A stretch of 64,000 bases of DNA from Pseudomonadales bacterium (GTDB lineage Bacteria; Pseudomonadota; Gammaproteobacteria; Pseudomonadales; Ketobacteraceae), in NCBI GenBank assembly GCA_002708905.1, contig PAPM01000037.1, positions 124,001 through 188,000 of the forward strand, given 5' to 3'. This document shows positions 10,102 to 20,100 of this stretch, piece by piece; the first letter of the stretch is position 1; each line of letters opens with the position of its first letter. The position numbers were made by a program, and so were the translations under genes. The notes beneath the pieces were generated by a model. The model searched no databases. It saw only the letters and a list, made by a program, of their open reading frames with translations, and was not told the origin of the DNA.

Positions 10102-11013
10102 CTACAAATACCGATGGATCTTCAGTTCAGGTAAAATTGGAGTTTCTTCTATCGTGGTGGGTCGCTGAAGACGCACATTTGGTTTTTTCGTGCTGGAGGG
10201 TGGTTCTCGCCACACTAATGTAGGAAGCTTTTTTTGAGGCGCAATCACAACACCTGAAACGGGTGTTGACTTTTGAATGGGTAAATTATTATCAAAATAT
10301 ACGTAGTTTGCTCGTAGTTGCTCTTTGAGTGGCTTTACTTTAGCAAAGGCTTCATCGGGGCAAGCGCTTAAAATCTGCAAAGCTGAATCTTTTAAATCTC
10401 CGTCTAGTTTGGATGCCAGCTGTAGAGCTTGAGATTTTGATATTTTTTGTATTGAGCGATGTTTACTTGACCATGTCCAGCTAAAGGAGCGTAGGTTTTT
10501 CGGAAGTACTTTTATTTTTCTTCTGCAACTCATCAGATCGATCTGATTGCAGGAGATCTGCTCTAGCGTTTGCAAGTCGAAGATGTCATGGTCGAAGTGG
10601 GATTTAACCTCCTTTTTCATAAGGTTTGATATAAATCTTCCAGAATTTTCTCTAAGAGATTTTTCAGCGTAACGCTGAGTTTTGGAAACGAAGTAAATAA
10701 ACTCTTCCTTGCTTCTATTGAATATATTTATTTTCTTCACTAGCTCGTCAGATGCGCAAAGCATACCAGAGAGTAACGGCTCTTCGTTTTTAGCGGGCCT
10801 AAAAATTTTGGTTATCTTGTTCAGTATAGCAATTCTGGCTGGGTCGGACGTCTGCTCACTGAGAGAGTTTCCATAACTTGGGGCAAACGCTTCATACTCG
10901 TCTTTTTCTTTAAGAGCTGTAAAACGGATGGCTTTTGCTGAATTTGTTAGGTTTGCAAAGGATAAAACGAGTTGGTCGATAATATCGTTGCTTGGGTTTT
11001 TTATGAAATGCAT
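10102..11013 (-). CDS. Tus-like replication-terminus-binding protein (putative)
   Basis: 303 residues, close to E. coli Tus (309). Family resemblance was judged by eye. GMLCASDELVKKINIFNRSK aligns with the Tus stretch around PGVLC and HINKLK. LRSFSWTWSSKHRSIQKI aligns with LRFGWANKHIIKNL. LRANYVYFDNNLPI fits the basic interdomain strands, and the C-terminus LPELKIHRYL fits IPRLHLY. Tus binds Ter sites and blocks replication forks from one side. The gene is third in an operon after an Xre regulator and a membrane protein (6-bp gap). No convincing Ter site was found, so the target is unknown. It may regulate or protect element replication, but that is inference. Confidence 0.55.
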   Translation of the reverse strand: MHFIKNPSNDIIDQLVLSFANLTNSAKAIRFTALKEKDEYEAFAPSYGNSLSEQTSDPARIAILNKITKIFRPAKNEEPLLSGMLCASDELVKKINIFNRSKEEFIYFVSKTQRYAEKSLRENSGRFISNLMKKEVKSHFDHDIFDLQTLEQISCNQIDLMSCRRKIKVLPKNLRSFSWTWSSKHRSIQKISKSQALQLASKLDGDLKDSALQILSACPDEAFAKVKPLKEQLRANYVYFDNNLPIQKSTPVSGVVIAPQKKLPTLVWREPPSSTKKPNVRLQRPTTIEETPILPELKIHRYL

Positions 11014-11019
11014 GCTGTT

Positions 11020-11565
11020 TTATGCCAGGTCCTGAAGGGCGTAGTGGTTTTTTAAAAAGCTTTTTGTGGTGGATAGGAATCGACAGTAAAAATGAAAAAC
11101 TGAGTAGCCATTGATGCTCAGAATAATTGTTGCAACTAGTAGTTTGATTGATAGGGTAAGAGCAGACGCGAAAACACTAACGGTTGCTATTAGTATGATA
11201 ATTGATGTGCCAAAAACGGCTATAAGGGACAGAATAAACAATATGGCTTCGACAAGAACATTAGCCTTTAGTTTTCCGTCTTCTACTACATACAATCCTA
11301 AGAAAAGATTGTGAACATCATTTTCTATTTTCAGATGCTGAAATAATTTGTTTTGCGTGCTTCGCTGCTCGATATTCAGAGAATAACCATAAAGAATTTT
11401 TTCCTCTTGCCGTTGGAATTCGTTGAAACTGGTCTTGGCATCAAAGGCATTGAAACCCCTGACCTCCGTGATTTCGTAAAGTCTTTTTCTAGCAATGATG
11501 TATCGGATAATCGAAATCAAGTTTCCAAATAGAAGAGCAGACTTCATGTATTGAATAATGCTCAT
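11020..11565 (-). CDS. Membrane protein of unknown function
   Basis: 181 residues, not recognised. A hydrophobic N-terminal stretch (ALLFGNLISIIRYII) is followed by a charged, Gln-rich region of about 90 residues. Two long hydrophobic segments lie at about 110-130 (ILFILSLIAVFGTSIIILIA) and 140-160 (LLVATIILSINGY). The layout resembles small cargo membrane proteins with paired C-terminal helices, but I cannot assign a family. The start overlaps the stop of the upstream Xre gene by 4 nt, so the two are translationally coupled, and the Tus-like gene follows after 6 bp. Confidence 0.6.
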   Translation of the reverse strand: MSIIQYMKSALLFGNLISIIRYIIARKRLYEITEVRGFNAFDAKTSFNEFQRQEEKILYGYSLNIEQRSTQNKLFQHLKIENDVHNLFLGLYVVEDGKLKANVLVEAILFILSLIAVFGTSIIILIATVSVFASALTLSIKLLVATIILSINGYSVFHFYCRFLSTTKSFLKNHYALQDLA

Positions 11566-11942
11566 TGGTTTGATTCCGATTGCAGGGGGAGATCGGTCGT
11601 AGTAATTAAATCTATGAATCTCGCAAGGCGTAGTTCTAAATCCAGTAGTCGCCCTTCTTTATCTCTGCATTCCTGGTCTGCTTGAATAAATGCGGACCTG
11701 AGATGTTGTAGATCAAACCGGTCATTCGTCTGAGTGGCGCTTGGCAATAGTATGTGAGGTCGAAACCCTAGATCGAACACCTGTTCCAGATAATCGGCAT
11801 TAGGAACGCGCTTGCCTTGCTCATAGAGATACTGTGTACCAGGTTTAATGCCGCATGCATCGGCCACATCATTAACCTGTAGATTCAGTCGCTTACGCTC
11901 TGAACTCAGAGCTTGGCCAAATCTCTGTCTATCTAACCCCAT
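11562..11942 (-). CDS. Xre-family HTH regulator
   Basis: 126 residues. An N-terminal Cro/CI-type helix-turn-helix is evident at residues 8-45 (RFGQALSSERKRLNLQVNDV and YLYEQGKRVPN). A C-terminal predicted helix holds many charged residues (ECRDKEGRLLDLELRLARF). It is the first gene of a three-gene operon with the membrane and Tus-like genes. It is divergent from the gp16-like gene at 12044, so it probably controls the shared intergenic promoter region. Confidence 0.75.
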   Translation of the reverse strand: MGLDRQRFGQALSSERKRLNLQVNDVADACGIKPGTQYLYEQGKRVPNADYLEQVFDLGFRPHILLPSATQTNDRFDLQHLRSAFIQADQECRDKEGRLLDLELRLARFIDLITTTDLPLQSESNQ

Positions 11943-11979
11943 TCATCGCGCTCCACGCTTCTGAGTTAATACAAATGTG

Positions 11980-12005
11980 TTGAAAAGTGTGGTTAACTGT
12001 ATAAT
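11980..12005 (+). promoter_or_regulatory. Promoter-like sequence before the gp16-like gene
   Basis: A perfect -10 hexamer TATAAT lies at 12000-12005, 38 bp before the ATG at 12044. The nearest -35-like hexamer is TTGAAA at 11980-11985, with a short 14-bp spacing, so activation or an alternative -35 is possible. GTTAA and TTAAC flank this stretch as a loose inverted repeat and could bind the divergent Xre protein. Confidence 0.35.
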
Positions 12006-12043
12006 ATTGTTTTGTTTGTATCAATAAAGAGTTTGGTGAACCT

Positions 12044-12274
12044 ATGAAATCCCCTGAAGAGGTCAAGCAGGAGTTTGCCGAGCGCGGCCTCAGTATCAGT
12101 GGCTGGGCAAAGGAGAGAGGCTATTCCCAGGCACTGGTCTACCAGGTGTTGAATGGGAACCGGAAAGCGTTGCGTGGCGAGAGCCACAAAATTGCCGTAG
12201 AGCTTGGGCTTAAAGAAGGCAAAACAGGCTGCTATGAAGACTTGAGCTTCTATAAAAGAGAGGTAATTCAATGA
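12044..12274 (+). CDS. Small HTH protein of the BcepMu gp16 family
   Basis: 76 residues. GLSISGWAKERGYSQALVYQ, then VLNGNRKALRGESHKIAVELGL, matches the phage-associated BcepMu gp16-type DNA-binding family seen near the regulators of transposing phages. The upstream region carries a perfect TATAAT box. It stands just ahead of the tnsABC operon and after the divergent Xre gene, so it may act as a transposition regulator. That role is inference. Confidence 0.6.
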   Translation: MKSPEEVKQEFAERGLSISGWAKERGYSQALVYQVLNGNRKALRGESHKIAVELGLKEGKTGCYEDLSFYKREVIQ

Positions 12275-12289
12275 CTTAGAAACTAAAAA

Positions 12290-12319
12290 CCCGACAACAA
12301 TCGCTTGTTACCGGGCTTT
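12290..12319 (+). terminator. Stem-loop between the gp16-like gene and tnsA
   Basis: CCCGACAACAA (12290-12300), TCGC loop, and TTGTTACCGGGCTTT form an imperfect hairpin with outer CCCG/CGGG and inner CAACAA/TTGTT pairs. It ends 15 bp after the gp16-like stop with a short T-run. It may separate that gene from tnsA or attenuate transposase expression. The following 200 bases before tnsA hold no gene. Confidence 0.4.
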
Positions 12320-12527
12320 AGGTGTAGGTGATACCTACGGTGTGGTGCCTAAAAGTATCTCCCCTCCTCACTGTCCCGTCAAGAGCAAGCTCCCAAATAT
12401 TGCCCTAATCGACTTTTGTCGAGGCTTGATCGCGCCCGTGATCCAGCTTTGAGTCGGGAGTTGATTGTGTGGTAGTGCCGCGAAATCACGAATTCGGCAT
12501 TGTCGCTCAATGCCGGGAGGTACAATT

Positions 12528-13175
12528 ATGCGTCGTAAACCCGCCAGGAAGATAAAGGCTTCCGCTGTAAAAAGTATTTTCAAATTTCCGTCTACCAAGT
12601 CGTTTGCTGGTCCCAGTCATCAGCCCTTCTTAATGGTACTAGTGGAATCGCCATTGGAACGGGATTACTGCTTCCATCTCGAGGCAGCTCCAAAAGTCCT
12701 GCGATACTATACCCAACCTAAGACCTTTGTGGTCAGCAGCGATCTCATCGAAAGCAGGGAATATACTCCTGATTTTGAAGTTCACTTCCAGTGTGGTCGA
12801 AAGGCCTATGTAGAGGTTAAGAAAGACTTTGACTCTCTTGACTCATCCTATCTGCACAAGTTGGAAATGGCATCCTCTGAAATGCGAAATGCCGGGTACG
12901 AGTTTTTGTGCGTAGATGAATCGCAGATCCGCATACAGCCCTTGCTGGGAAATCTTCGGAAGTTGCAACGCTATCGTGATCGTCTAACGAATAACTCCGG
13001 TACGCTCACTCTGCTTCAGAATGCTGCACCTCACCCGAAAACCTTGAACGACTTGATTATGAACCCGTTAGGCATACGCTTGGAAACGATCTACAAGCTA
13101 ATTGCGAATGGTCAGATAGCGGCAGACCTTACAGAAGTACACCTTACGTTGAATACGGAGGTGCGCTATGCATAA
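12528..13175 (+). CDS. tnsA: TnsA-type transposition endonuclease
   Basis: 215 residues from the ATG at 12528, with GGGAGG 7 bp upstream; a GTG at 12465 is a weaker alternative. TnsA cuts the 5' strand at each transposon end, giving cut-and-paste movement together with TnsB. The N-terminal restriction-endonuclease fold is recognisable: ESPLERD (E40/E44), YTPDFEV (D82) and VEVKK (E96, K98) reproduce the E-D-(E/Q)xK catalytic set. The C-terminal part is a winged-helix-like region where TnsA proteins contact TnsC. It overlaps tnsB by 8 nt. Confidence 0.88.
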   Translation: MRRKPARKIKASAVKSIFKFPSTKSFAGPSHQPFLMVLVESPLERDYCFHLEAAPKVLRYYTQPKTFVVSSDLIESREYTPDFEVHFQCGRKAYVEVKKDFDSLDSSYLHKLEMASSEMRNAGYEFLCVDESQIRIQPLLGNLRKLQRYRDRLTNNSGTLTLLQNAAPHPKTLNDLIMNPLGIRLETIYKLIANGQIAADLTEVHLTLNTEVRYA

Positions 13176-15087
13176 CCTAAATCGATGGATACCTGGAATA
13201 GCGGTATGTGCAAACTTCGAGGGTATGAATGGTATATGGCTGATAAGGCGGGTCAATGGCTCTAATGTCACACTAGCCAATATTGATAGCCAGGCGGTGT
13301 TGGTGAAAGATGAGGAAGAGCTAGAGGGATGCCTGGAGAATAAAACTCTACAGTTTATGGCTGATGAACGCTATAACGGGGAGATCGTGTTTCAGGATCT
13401 GCCGGAGGAATACCAGAAAGAAACCGTTCGTAGATACGCATACGTTAAAGTGTACTTGGATTCTGACGATCAAAAAAGATCGAAGAAGAAGTTGGCGAAA
13501 ATAATCAAGTCCGTAGCTGAAAATATTGATGATCAGAAACCACCTGCCTGGAACACGTTTAATAACTGGTTGAAGCAATATTTCAATGCCGGTTGCCGAA
13601 TTAAGGGCTTGTATCCAAACGATTATAAAAAGGGATGCCGAGACCTAAGGATTGATCCGAGAGTACGTGAAATTATCGATCAATCAATTAACTTTTATTA
13701 CAAAAATGGCCAGATTCTAATGAGCAGCATTCATCAAATGGTGGAAGCAAAGGTGCTCAAGCACAATCTGTGCAATCCTGATGATTTGTTGGCTATCCCA
13801 GCCTACAGTACTGTGGCCTACCATACCAAAAAACGAAGTTATCAGGAGTATGTCCGGGGACGAATCGGGAGAAATCGTGCTCGCTATGAGTGTGCGAATG
13901 TAGGTGAAGCACCGGCAACAACTCGAATTCTTGAGCGTGTTGAGGCGGATCACACTCCGCTGGACATCAATGTTTTGCACGATGAAACTAGAACGCTGCT
14001 TGGCCGCCCGACGTTAACAATACTGATAGATCACTATTCCCGTATGGTTATGGGCTTTCAGATTTCATTTGAAGAGCCGTCTTATGCTTCAGCAGCTATG
14101 GCAATTGGTAGTGCCGTATTGCCAAAAAAGGGCCTGCTTGAATTCTATGGTGTTGAAGGAGAGTGGCCAGCGCACGGAGTCATGGAATTAATGGTGGCTG
14201 ACAATGGCAGCGAGTTCTGGAGCGAAAATCTCGATATGGCGATCAGCGAAGTTGGCTCTGTGCTCCAATATGCCCCTGTCAGGAGCCCAAATTATAAAGG
14301 TGTCGTAGAGCGCTTCTTTCTTACTCTGAAAACCAGATTAATTGATTCCCTGCCTGGTAAAACTAATGGCGTCGGCAATGGATCGGATGAATATATTGCT
14401 GAGAAGGAGGCAAAGCTCACGCTAACGGAATTCAAAGCAACATTCTTGAAGTGGCTTGTGAACATCTACCATCGTGAAGCACATGGTGAAGCAGAGAGGT
14501 CTCCGCTGGACCTATGGAACGATTCGGCTCGTGAATTTCCGGTAGTTGAGGAAGCTGTGAAACGAGTTGAAACAACATTGATGTGCTCCGATACACGAAC
14601 TCTCCATCGATCAGGCATTCAGTATGAAAACCTAGAATACAACTCAGAACACCTGAGGGACATATATCGAAGAGAAGGCGTTGTCGAGCTGATGATCAAG
14701 TACAGCCCGTTCGATATTGGTCATATTTACGTGCTGGATGATATCAACAGAATTTATATCCGGGTGCCATGTGTTAACTACAAATACGCAAAAGGTTTGT
14801 CGATGTATGCTCATAAGGCCATACGTAAGCGCATAAATGCGTCAAGGAAGAGCTACAAAGATGATGCGGTTCTTCAAAGGGCAAAGGTGGAACTGTTTGG
14901 TGATATTGAGAGTTTGCATGAGCGAAATGTCAGAAGAAAATCACAGGTAACTGCGAAAAAGGCAGCGCGCGTTCATTCGTTGGGAGTGGAGGAGTTTGCT
15001 GCCGAAACTAAATATGAAGATGACTCTCCGGCAATTATTCAGAACATACAAGCATGCGAAGTGACAGATGAATGGGAGGTGTGGTGA
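13168..15087 (+). CDS. tnsB: TnsB-type DDE transposase
   Basis: 639 residues with GGAGG upstream of the ATG. TnsB binds the terminal repeats and performs 3' cleavage and strand transfer. The RNase-H-like catalytic triad is visible: D261 (VEADHTPLD), D345 (MVADNGSEFW) and E381 (GVVERFF). The last two are separated by 35 residues, giving a classical DD35E. N-terminal helical DNA-binding domains and a C-terminal beta-barrel and basic tail (RRKSQVTAKKAARVH), the usual TnsC-contact region, flank it. The stop shares one base with the tnsC start. Confidence 0.93.
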   Translation: MHNLNRWIPGIAVCANFEGMNGIWLIRRVNGSNVTLANIDSQAVLVKDEEELEGCLENKTLQFMADERYNGEIVFQDLPEEYQKETVRRYAYVKVYLDSDDQKRSKKKLAKIIKSVAENIDDQKPPAWNTFNNWLKQYFNAGCRIKGLYPNDYKKGCRDLRIDPRVREIIDQSINFYYKNGQILMSSIHQMVEAKVLKHNLCNPDDLLAIPAYSTVAYHTKKRSYQEYVRGRIGRNRARYECANVGEAPATTRILERVEADHTPLDINVLHDETRTLLGRPTLTILIDHYSRMVMGFQISFEEPSYASAAMAIGSAVLPKKGLLEFYGVEGEWPAHGVMELMVADNGSEFWSENLDMAISEVGSVLQYAPVRSPNYKGVVERFFLTLKTRLIDSLPGKTNGVGNGSDEYIAEKEAKLTLTEFKATFLKWLVNIYHREAHGEAERSPLDLWNDSAREFPVVEEAVKRVETTLMCSDTRTLHRSGIQYENLEYNSEHLRDIYRREGVVELMIKYSPFDIGHIYVLDDINRIYIRVPCVNYKYAKGLSMYAHKAIRKRINASRKSYKDDAVLQRAKVELFGDIESLHERNVRRKSQVTAKKAARVHSLGVEEFAAETKYEDDSPAIIQNIQACEVTDEWEVW

Positions 15088-16076
15088 TGCGAAAGCGTTC
15101 TCCTAATCCCTTTGTGGTCACAGGCAAAACTAAGGGCATATTCAAAGTGTTGGATGATCTGCGGGCGCAAGGATATATCGAGGAAGGTGATACTAACTGT
15201 CTTATCACTGGTGAGTCTGGCTGTGGAAAGTCCGAACTCGTAAAACAATATGCTGCGAAATATCCTCGTCGAGACCTTGATGAGTATACGCATATTCCGG
15301 TGTTATACGTACAGTTGAGGTCTCCGAAAACACCTAAGGCGTTTATTGAGCAGATACTGGTTGCCATAGGTGATCCACAAGGAGGGAAAGGTATGAAATC
15401 TGAGACGCAAGGATATTCTCAAATAGGTATCTATTGTAGAGAGTGCGGTGTTGAGATGATTATTCTGGACGAGGTGCAAACAGTGATTCAAAACCGTTCA
15501 CCAGGGGTAATAGCCAGCATATCTGACTGGTTTAAGGATTTAATGAATGATGCAAAGGTGCCCCTTGTTTTAGTTGGGATGCCTTGGTGTCTTGGGTTTA
15601 TTAAACAGAATGACCAACTGGATAGCCGCATAGGCTATCGACACGATATAGAGACCTTTCGTGTATCAAGTCAGTTTTCCCATTTCGTTAAATTTATTGA
15701 ACTTTATTCTAAGAGCTATGAGTTTGCATCAGATTTCTCATTAAGCGACCGCGAAATAGCCTATCGTTTGTTTGCATACAGCTCTGGAATTGTTAGGGCC
15801 ATAACAGGGCAAATCATTAAAACGGCAAATCTGTCCAGGGCAGCTGGAAAACCCATTGATCTTGCTTTCTTTCAAGAGGCAATCCGTTCAAGAGGGATCA
15901 AAGATGCAAACAATGTTTTTATCATGCCGTTGACTGAATTGCGCCTTAGGGAAATAGTAAATCCGTCACAATGGATTCAACAAAAGTCTTACAGAAAGGA
16001 ACGCTTTCAAAGTGCCCAATTTAAAAGCTACATGCTTACCAAAAAGTTGGAACTGATCGAAAGCAATGACGATTGA
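15087..16076 (+). CDS. tnsC: TnsC-type AAA+ transposition regulator
   Basis: 329 residues from the ATG at 15087 (GGAGG at 15075-15079); it overlaps the tnsB stop as TGATG. TnsC is the ATP-dependent filament protein that links target selector and transposase. Walker A is GESGCGKSE at residues 42-50 and Walker B is MIILDEVQ with D128/E129. AAA+ lid features follow (SSGIVRAITGQIIKTANL). It overlaps tniQ by 11 nt, so TnsC and TniQ are translationally coupled. Confidence 0.92.
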   Translation: MRKRSPNPFVVTGKTKGIFKVLDDLRAQGYIEEGDTNCLITGESGCGKSELVKQYAAKYPRRDLDEYTHIPVLYVQLRSPKTPKAFIEQILVAIGDPQGGKGMKSETQGYSQIGIYCRECGVEMIILDEVQTVIQNRSPGVIASISDWFKDLMNDAKVPLVLVGMPWCLGFIKQNDQLDSRIGYRHDIETFRVSSQFSHFVKFIELYSKSYEFASDFSLSDREIAYRLFAYSSGIVRAITGQIIKTANLSRAAGKPIDLAFFQEAIRSRGIKDANNVFIMPLTELRLREIVNPSQWIQQKSYRKERFQSAQFKSYMLTKKLELIESNDD

Positions 16077-17091
16077 GCGAAAATTGCTGATCAGATCACA
16101 CAAACATCAATTTGAACGCATTGATGATTATCTTGTGAGGCTGGCGGGTGCGAATGGCTTCTCTTCTACAAATAGGCTAATTCAATACTTCCGTAGTTTG
16201 ATAAAATCAAAGGAATTGAATTGTCGAGGAATTGATAAAGCCGATACGACAGCGCAGATCCTGAGCCTATATTTAGGTCGAGAAATTGAAGCTAAATCGT
16301 TCGACCGGTTAGCCTTCACAAGTGCCTATCAAAACCTAAAAATCTGTAAAGCGTGCTTTTCCAAAAATATGGCCATCCCGTTTTACTGGTATCTGGATGA
16401 CTACTGTTGGTGTCATATCCATCACGAGCCGTTGCACCACACAGCTTCCAAACAAAAAGAGACTGAAAAATATGATTACACAGCAGCGCACCCCATAGTT
16501 GAATTCCTGGACTGCGACGACCCTTGGTCGGCGTACTCCAGCATGCTGAGGAATGAGCAAGAACTCAGGTGGCTATGCTATCGTTTGAAGCAATTTTCCG
16601 AGACTCACCTTGCAACTCACACTCACATCGCAGACGCGATAAGCTGGATTGATAGTAACCATTCTCGTGAGTATTTGGCCGGTGAAAAATTTGAACGAAT
16701 CACTAGCCTAGTCGCTGAACATTCCTTGCTATCGGCGAGCGAAATCCGATTGTTGGCTGCCCTTTTAATCTGGCAGCGGATGGTACCAGATCATTTATTT
16801 CATGTTGCGGGTTCTGGTGCAGAATCGGCAACCGAAGTAAGCCTGGAATGGGCCTCTCGTCAGTTGATAGCTAATGAACCTATGCTTATGTTCATATGTG
16901 ACGCACACCAGGCTCCGCGAAACACACCAAGACTGCGCTTGCGAGACTATATTCCTATGCTGTCACCCCTGGATGAGAATACCGATAAGGCTTTGAGAAA
17001 AGCTATCTATTCCTGTGGACTCACAACTGAATTGTTAGTAATGCTTCCAGCCTCTGTAACCAAATTTGAGTTTGAAATGGAGATATCTTGA
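16066..17091 (+). CDS. tniQ: TniQ-family target selector (short)
   Basis: 341 residues. The N-terminal TniQ domain (RSHKHQFERIDDYLVRLAGA) is followed by a zinc-finger-like block with C94, C97, C116 and H119 (KICKACFSK, CWCHIHHEPLHH). It is the last gene of the tnsABC operon, the position of the TniQ that loads TnsC. With no CRISPR-Cas genes in the element and a longer TnsD at the far end, it may serve a second target route, such as mobile plasmids. That assignment is inference. Confidence 0.82.
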   Translation: MTIERKLLIRSHKHQFERIDDYLVRLAGANGFSSTNRLIQYFRSLIKSKELNCRGIDKADTTAQILSLYLGREIEAKSFDRLAFTSAYQNLKICKACFSKNMAIPFYWYLDDYCWCHIHHEPLHHTASKQKETEKYDYTAAHPIVEFLDCDDPWSAYSSMLRNEQELRWLCYRLKQFSETHLATHTHIADAISWIDSNHSREYLAGEKFERITSLVAEHSLLSASEIRLLAALLIWQRMVPDHLFHVAGSGAESATEVSLEWASRQLIANEPMLMFICDAHQAPRNTPRLRLRDYIPMLSPLDENTDKALRKAIYSCGLTTELLVMLPASVTKFEFEMEIS

Positions 17092-17146
17092 TCCCCAGAT
17101 TTAATTCAAATTCTCATTTATTAAGTGGTTGCAGCAATGCATAGCA

Positions 17147-20100
17147 TCAGCCAACAGCCGTTTTGGTACTACCTCCATGTTGGGTTATGCGAGGGCGACA
17201 TTTAACCTTCACTGCCCCTCTACTAAATGTCTCGTCAGATGCTTTGCTGGACCAAACATAAGCCTCTCCGGTGCCAAGATGGCTCATCTTGTCGGATGTC
17301 AGCTCACCGAGGGCAGCATTGGCCTTTTGAATGTGCTTCAACCATGCTGGCGAGTTAAACTTATGCATGATGATCTGTGATGACAGCTCTATCAGGGAGA
17401 CGGGAACTGATGGTGGGTCCTGAGAAGCAACCATGATGCTGGTTCCCTTGTGTCGCATTTCGCGGACGACTTCTACCAAGCCTGAGACTAGATCATCGTT
17501 CTCAATGTACTTGTGAGCTTCATCGAAAACCACCAGTTTGTTAAAGGCATTCCCTTGGTAGGTCGCTTCAGAAAATATTTGTAGCATTACCACGAACAGG
17601 CCAAGGGCTTCGTCCTTTTCAATATATTCATCCCGAAGATCAACGATGATCAAGCGGCCTGGGTGAATAAGGTCTTGGAGTCGCTGGCTATCATCAATGT
17701 ATTCGCTGGCGAATTGTAAGCGTGTCTGGGCCAGCTCTTTAAGGTGATCGGACAGACCCGAGTTATCGATACCAGCTCGTAGGGCGTCCAAGGTCAGGTT
17801 ATCCCTCAGCCCTCTCATGATGAGATTGATTTGCCGCATATACATGCTTTGGCTGCCAATCGCTCCCATCAGGAATTTCCAGTGTGCCGCCTTGAGTTCG
17901 GAGGCAGAAAAAGCAATTGGTTTCACTTCAATATCCGGGTACTCGGCCCGGCGATCGTCCACCTTGTTTGCAGGCGTAAGTATAAGGACATCCTTCAAGG
18001 CTTCCGGGTTAGCCTTATAACGCTCACGAAGGATACGGATTTCTTCTTCCACTGAATTGCCATTGATCATCGACGTGAACTCAGGCGCATAGTCCTGAGT
18101 TGGGCTGTAATGGAATATGACTGTGGCAAGAGGGCTTGGCAGCACATTGATGTGTTGAAGCGGCATGGAAGCCATTTCAATCACTGTTCCAAGGGTGTAG
18201 CTCTTGCCGCCGCCTTGGACACCAAAGAGGCTGATTGTATGAGTATGATTGAGATCCAAGGCAATTTTTCTGCCGGAAACCTCTCCGAGTAATCCATATT
18301 GTGGTGAATCACCGTTAACTCCAAGCATGATGTCATAGTTGACCTTGGCTTGAGGTTCAGGCTCGGTTGGCGAGTGATCACTCGTAATGGAGTCGGGTTG
18401 GACAGGTTCTTCAGTTTCTATCACAATGGGTTGTTCGTCCTCTTTTTCACCTTCATGATCAATGGTGGAAGGGCGAGGTGCTTGTTCACCAGGATACGGT
18501 TGCTCTTCATTTTCCTCTTGGTCAGATAAAGGCATCTCCTGTGTGGCGGGTGGTGACGGTTCGGGAGTTGGTGGCCCAGGTTCTTTGTCCCAGTCTTCAT
18601 CCACCGTCCAGGATGTTGACCGGGTCCTTTTGGGTGCGATGAAGGCAGCTGTTTCGAGCTTGGGTACGCTCGGTATAAACAGTTCACTCAAGAGGTGAGT
18701 CGTTGATTCTATCTCTGTCTCGGCAGAAACGGGCTTGCGGCAGTTCGCCAGTAGTGCGTGAATAAGATCTTTGCCGATACGGTGGTATTCGATGCCTACC
18801 TCGTTGTCCGGGGCTTCAGTCCCGGTTTTATCGAAATCGAAAATCAGGGCGCAACGTCTGAATTGAAGTGAGTAGCCCTGTTCGATAGATTCCAGCAGCG
18901 CTCGAGCTTCTTGTGCTGCTGTCATATCGAAAATTTCGTAGCGCACTGAGCGCTCCAGATAGAATCGCAGGATCTGAGCTAACTCCCTGCTCTTAAGCAG
19001 CCTATCAGGTCGGTCTGGCTTTCTCAGGGCTGGGTCAAAGTGGCGCTGGAGGATACGCTCACTCTGGTTGATTTGGCCGGAGATTCGCTCCTTTAGTTGG
19101 TTAAAGGCTGCGAAGTCACCGACCTGGGAATAGCATTTTACCTCTACCAAATTGCAAGTAATTGTTCGAGTATTCAAATCCAAGTCGAACAGGCCTAAGT
19201 CGGTGCGCTGTAGGCTGATAGCATCGTTGCCATCGTCTGGCTCACCGCTTGAACGGTAGAGGTCTGTGTGTGCGTCCAGCGGTACTATCACCTGATTGCT
19301 CAGAGCGCCCTGATATTCGAGATAGAGCCGCGCCAGAGCTAAGCCAAGGGCTTCTGCCTGTTGTGTGCGTGCGGAAATCAGTTTCAGGGCAAGCTGGCCG
19401 GAAAGTGACCGTAGGTTTGCCAATATCTGAATTGACTGTTCACCATCGGCGGACAAACCATGTTCAAGCAGTACGGGCTTCAACATGGCCTCTAGCTCAT
19501 CGTTCGAGCGCGAGGAAATGATCAGGTTGTGTATCGCCTGGGAGCTGGCTCCCGGCACATAGTCAATCAGGTAGTCGGGTCGATTTTTCCGGCCACCATG
19601 GTCGAAAAATTCAATCCCCATATTTCTGTCGATGGTGAACACCCAATCGCTGACTTGGTGAACTTCGTAGATCAGCTCTCGCTGAATCACATCAAGGCCA
19701 AGTGTTACAACCGGCACGGCTTTGAAAGTTGCGCCAGAAGCAGCAACTGCCGAGGTCGCAAAACAGAGATGACGGTTTAGGGAGGTTAGCAAGTCGAAGC
19801 ATGCAGCATTATTGTCGGTTCCGAGGGAGCGCCCAACAATCGGTCTCTTGTTCCAAAAGGTACCTGAATCGTCATCTACGAACTCAGTATCGAAATCCTG
19901 TATCAACCCATACAGCGGAGTCACTCCCTCCGGCTTTTCGGCAACGGAAAGCTCTTCGGCGGGAAATACATCCAGTAGAACACTGATATGCGCCGGGAAC
20001 TCCTTGGAGTTGGTATGGAATTCACTTAATGTGTGTTTAGCCAAGTTGAGTTTGGAGAACAGATGGCTGCCAGTCGAAATGGTAAATGCATCACCAGCTT

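Noticed and set aside
11701-11720. ATGTTGTA core resembling a Ter site
   Set aside because: The flanking bases, including the critical G/C position, do not fit Ter, and it is inside the Xre coding sequence. A second TTAGTAT stretch near 10026 also fits poorly.
11020-12274. Prophage remnant, suggested by Xre and gp16-type proteins
   Set aside because: There are no structural, lysis or integrase genes, and the region lies inside well-defined transposon ends.
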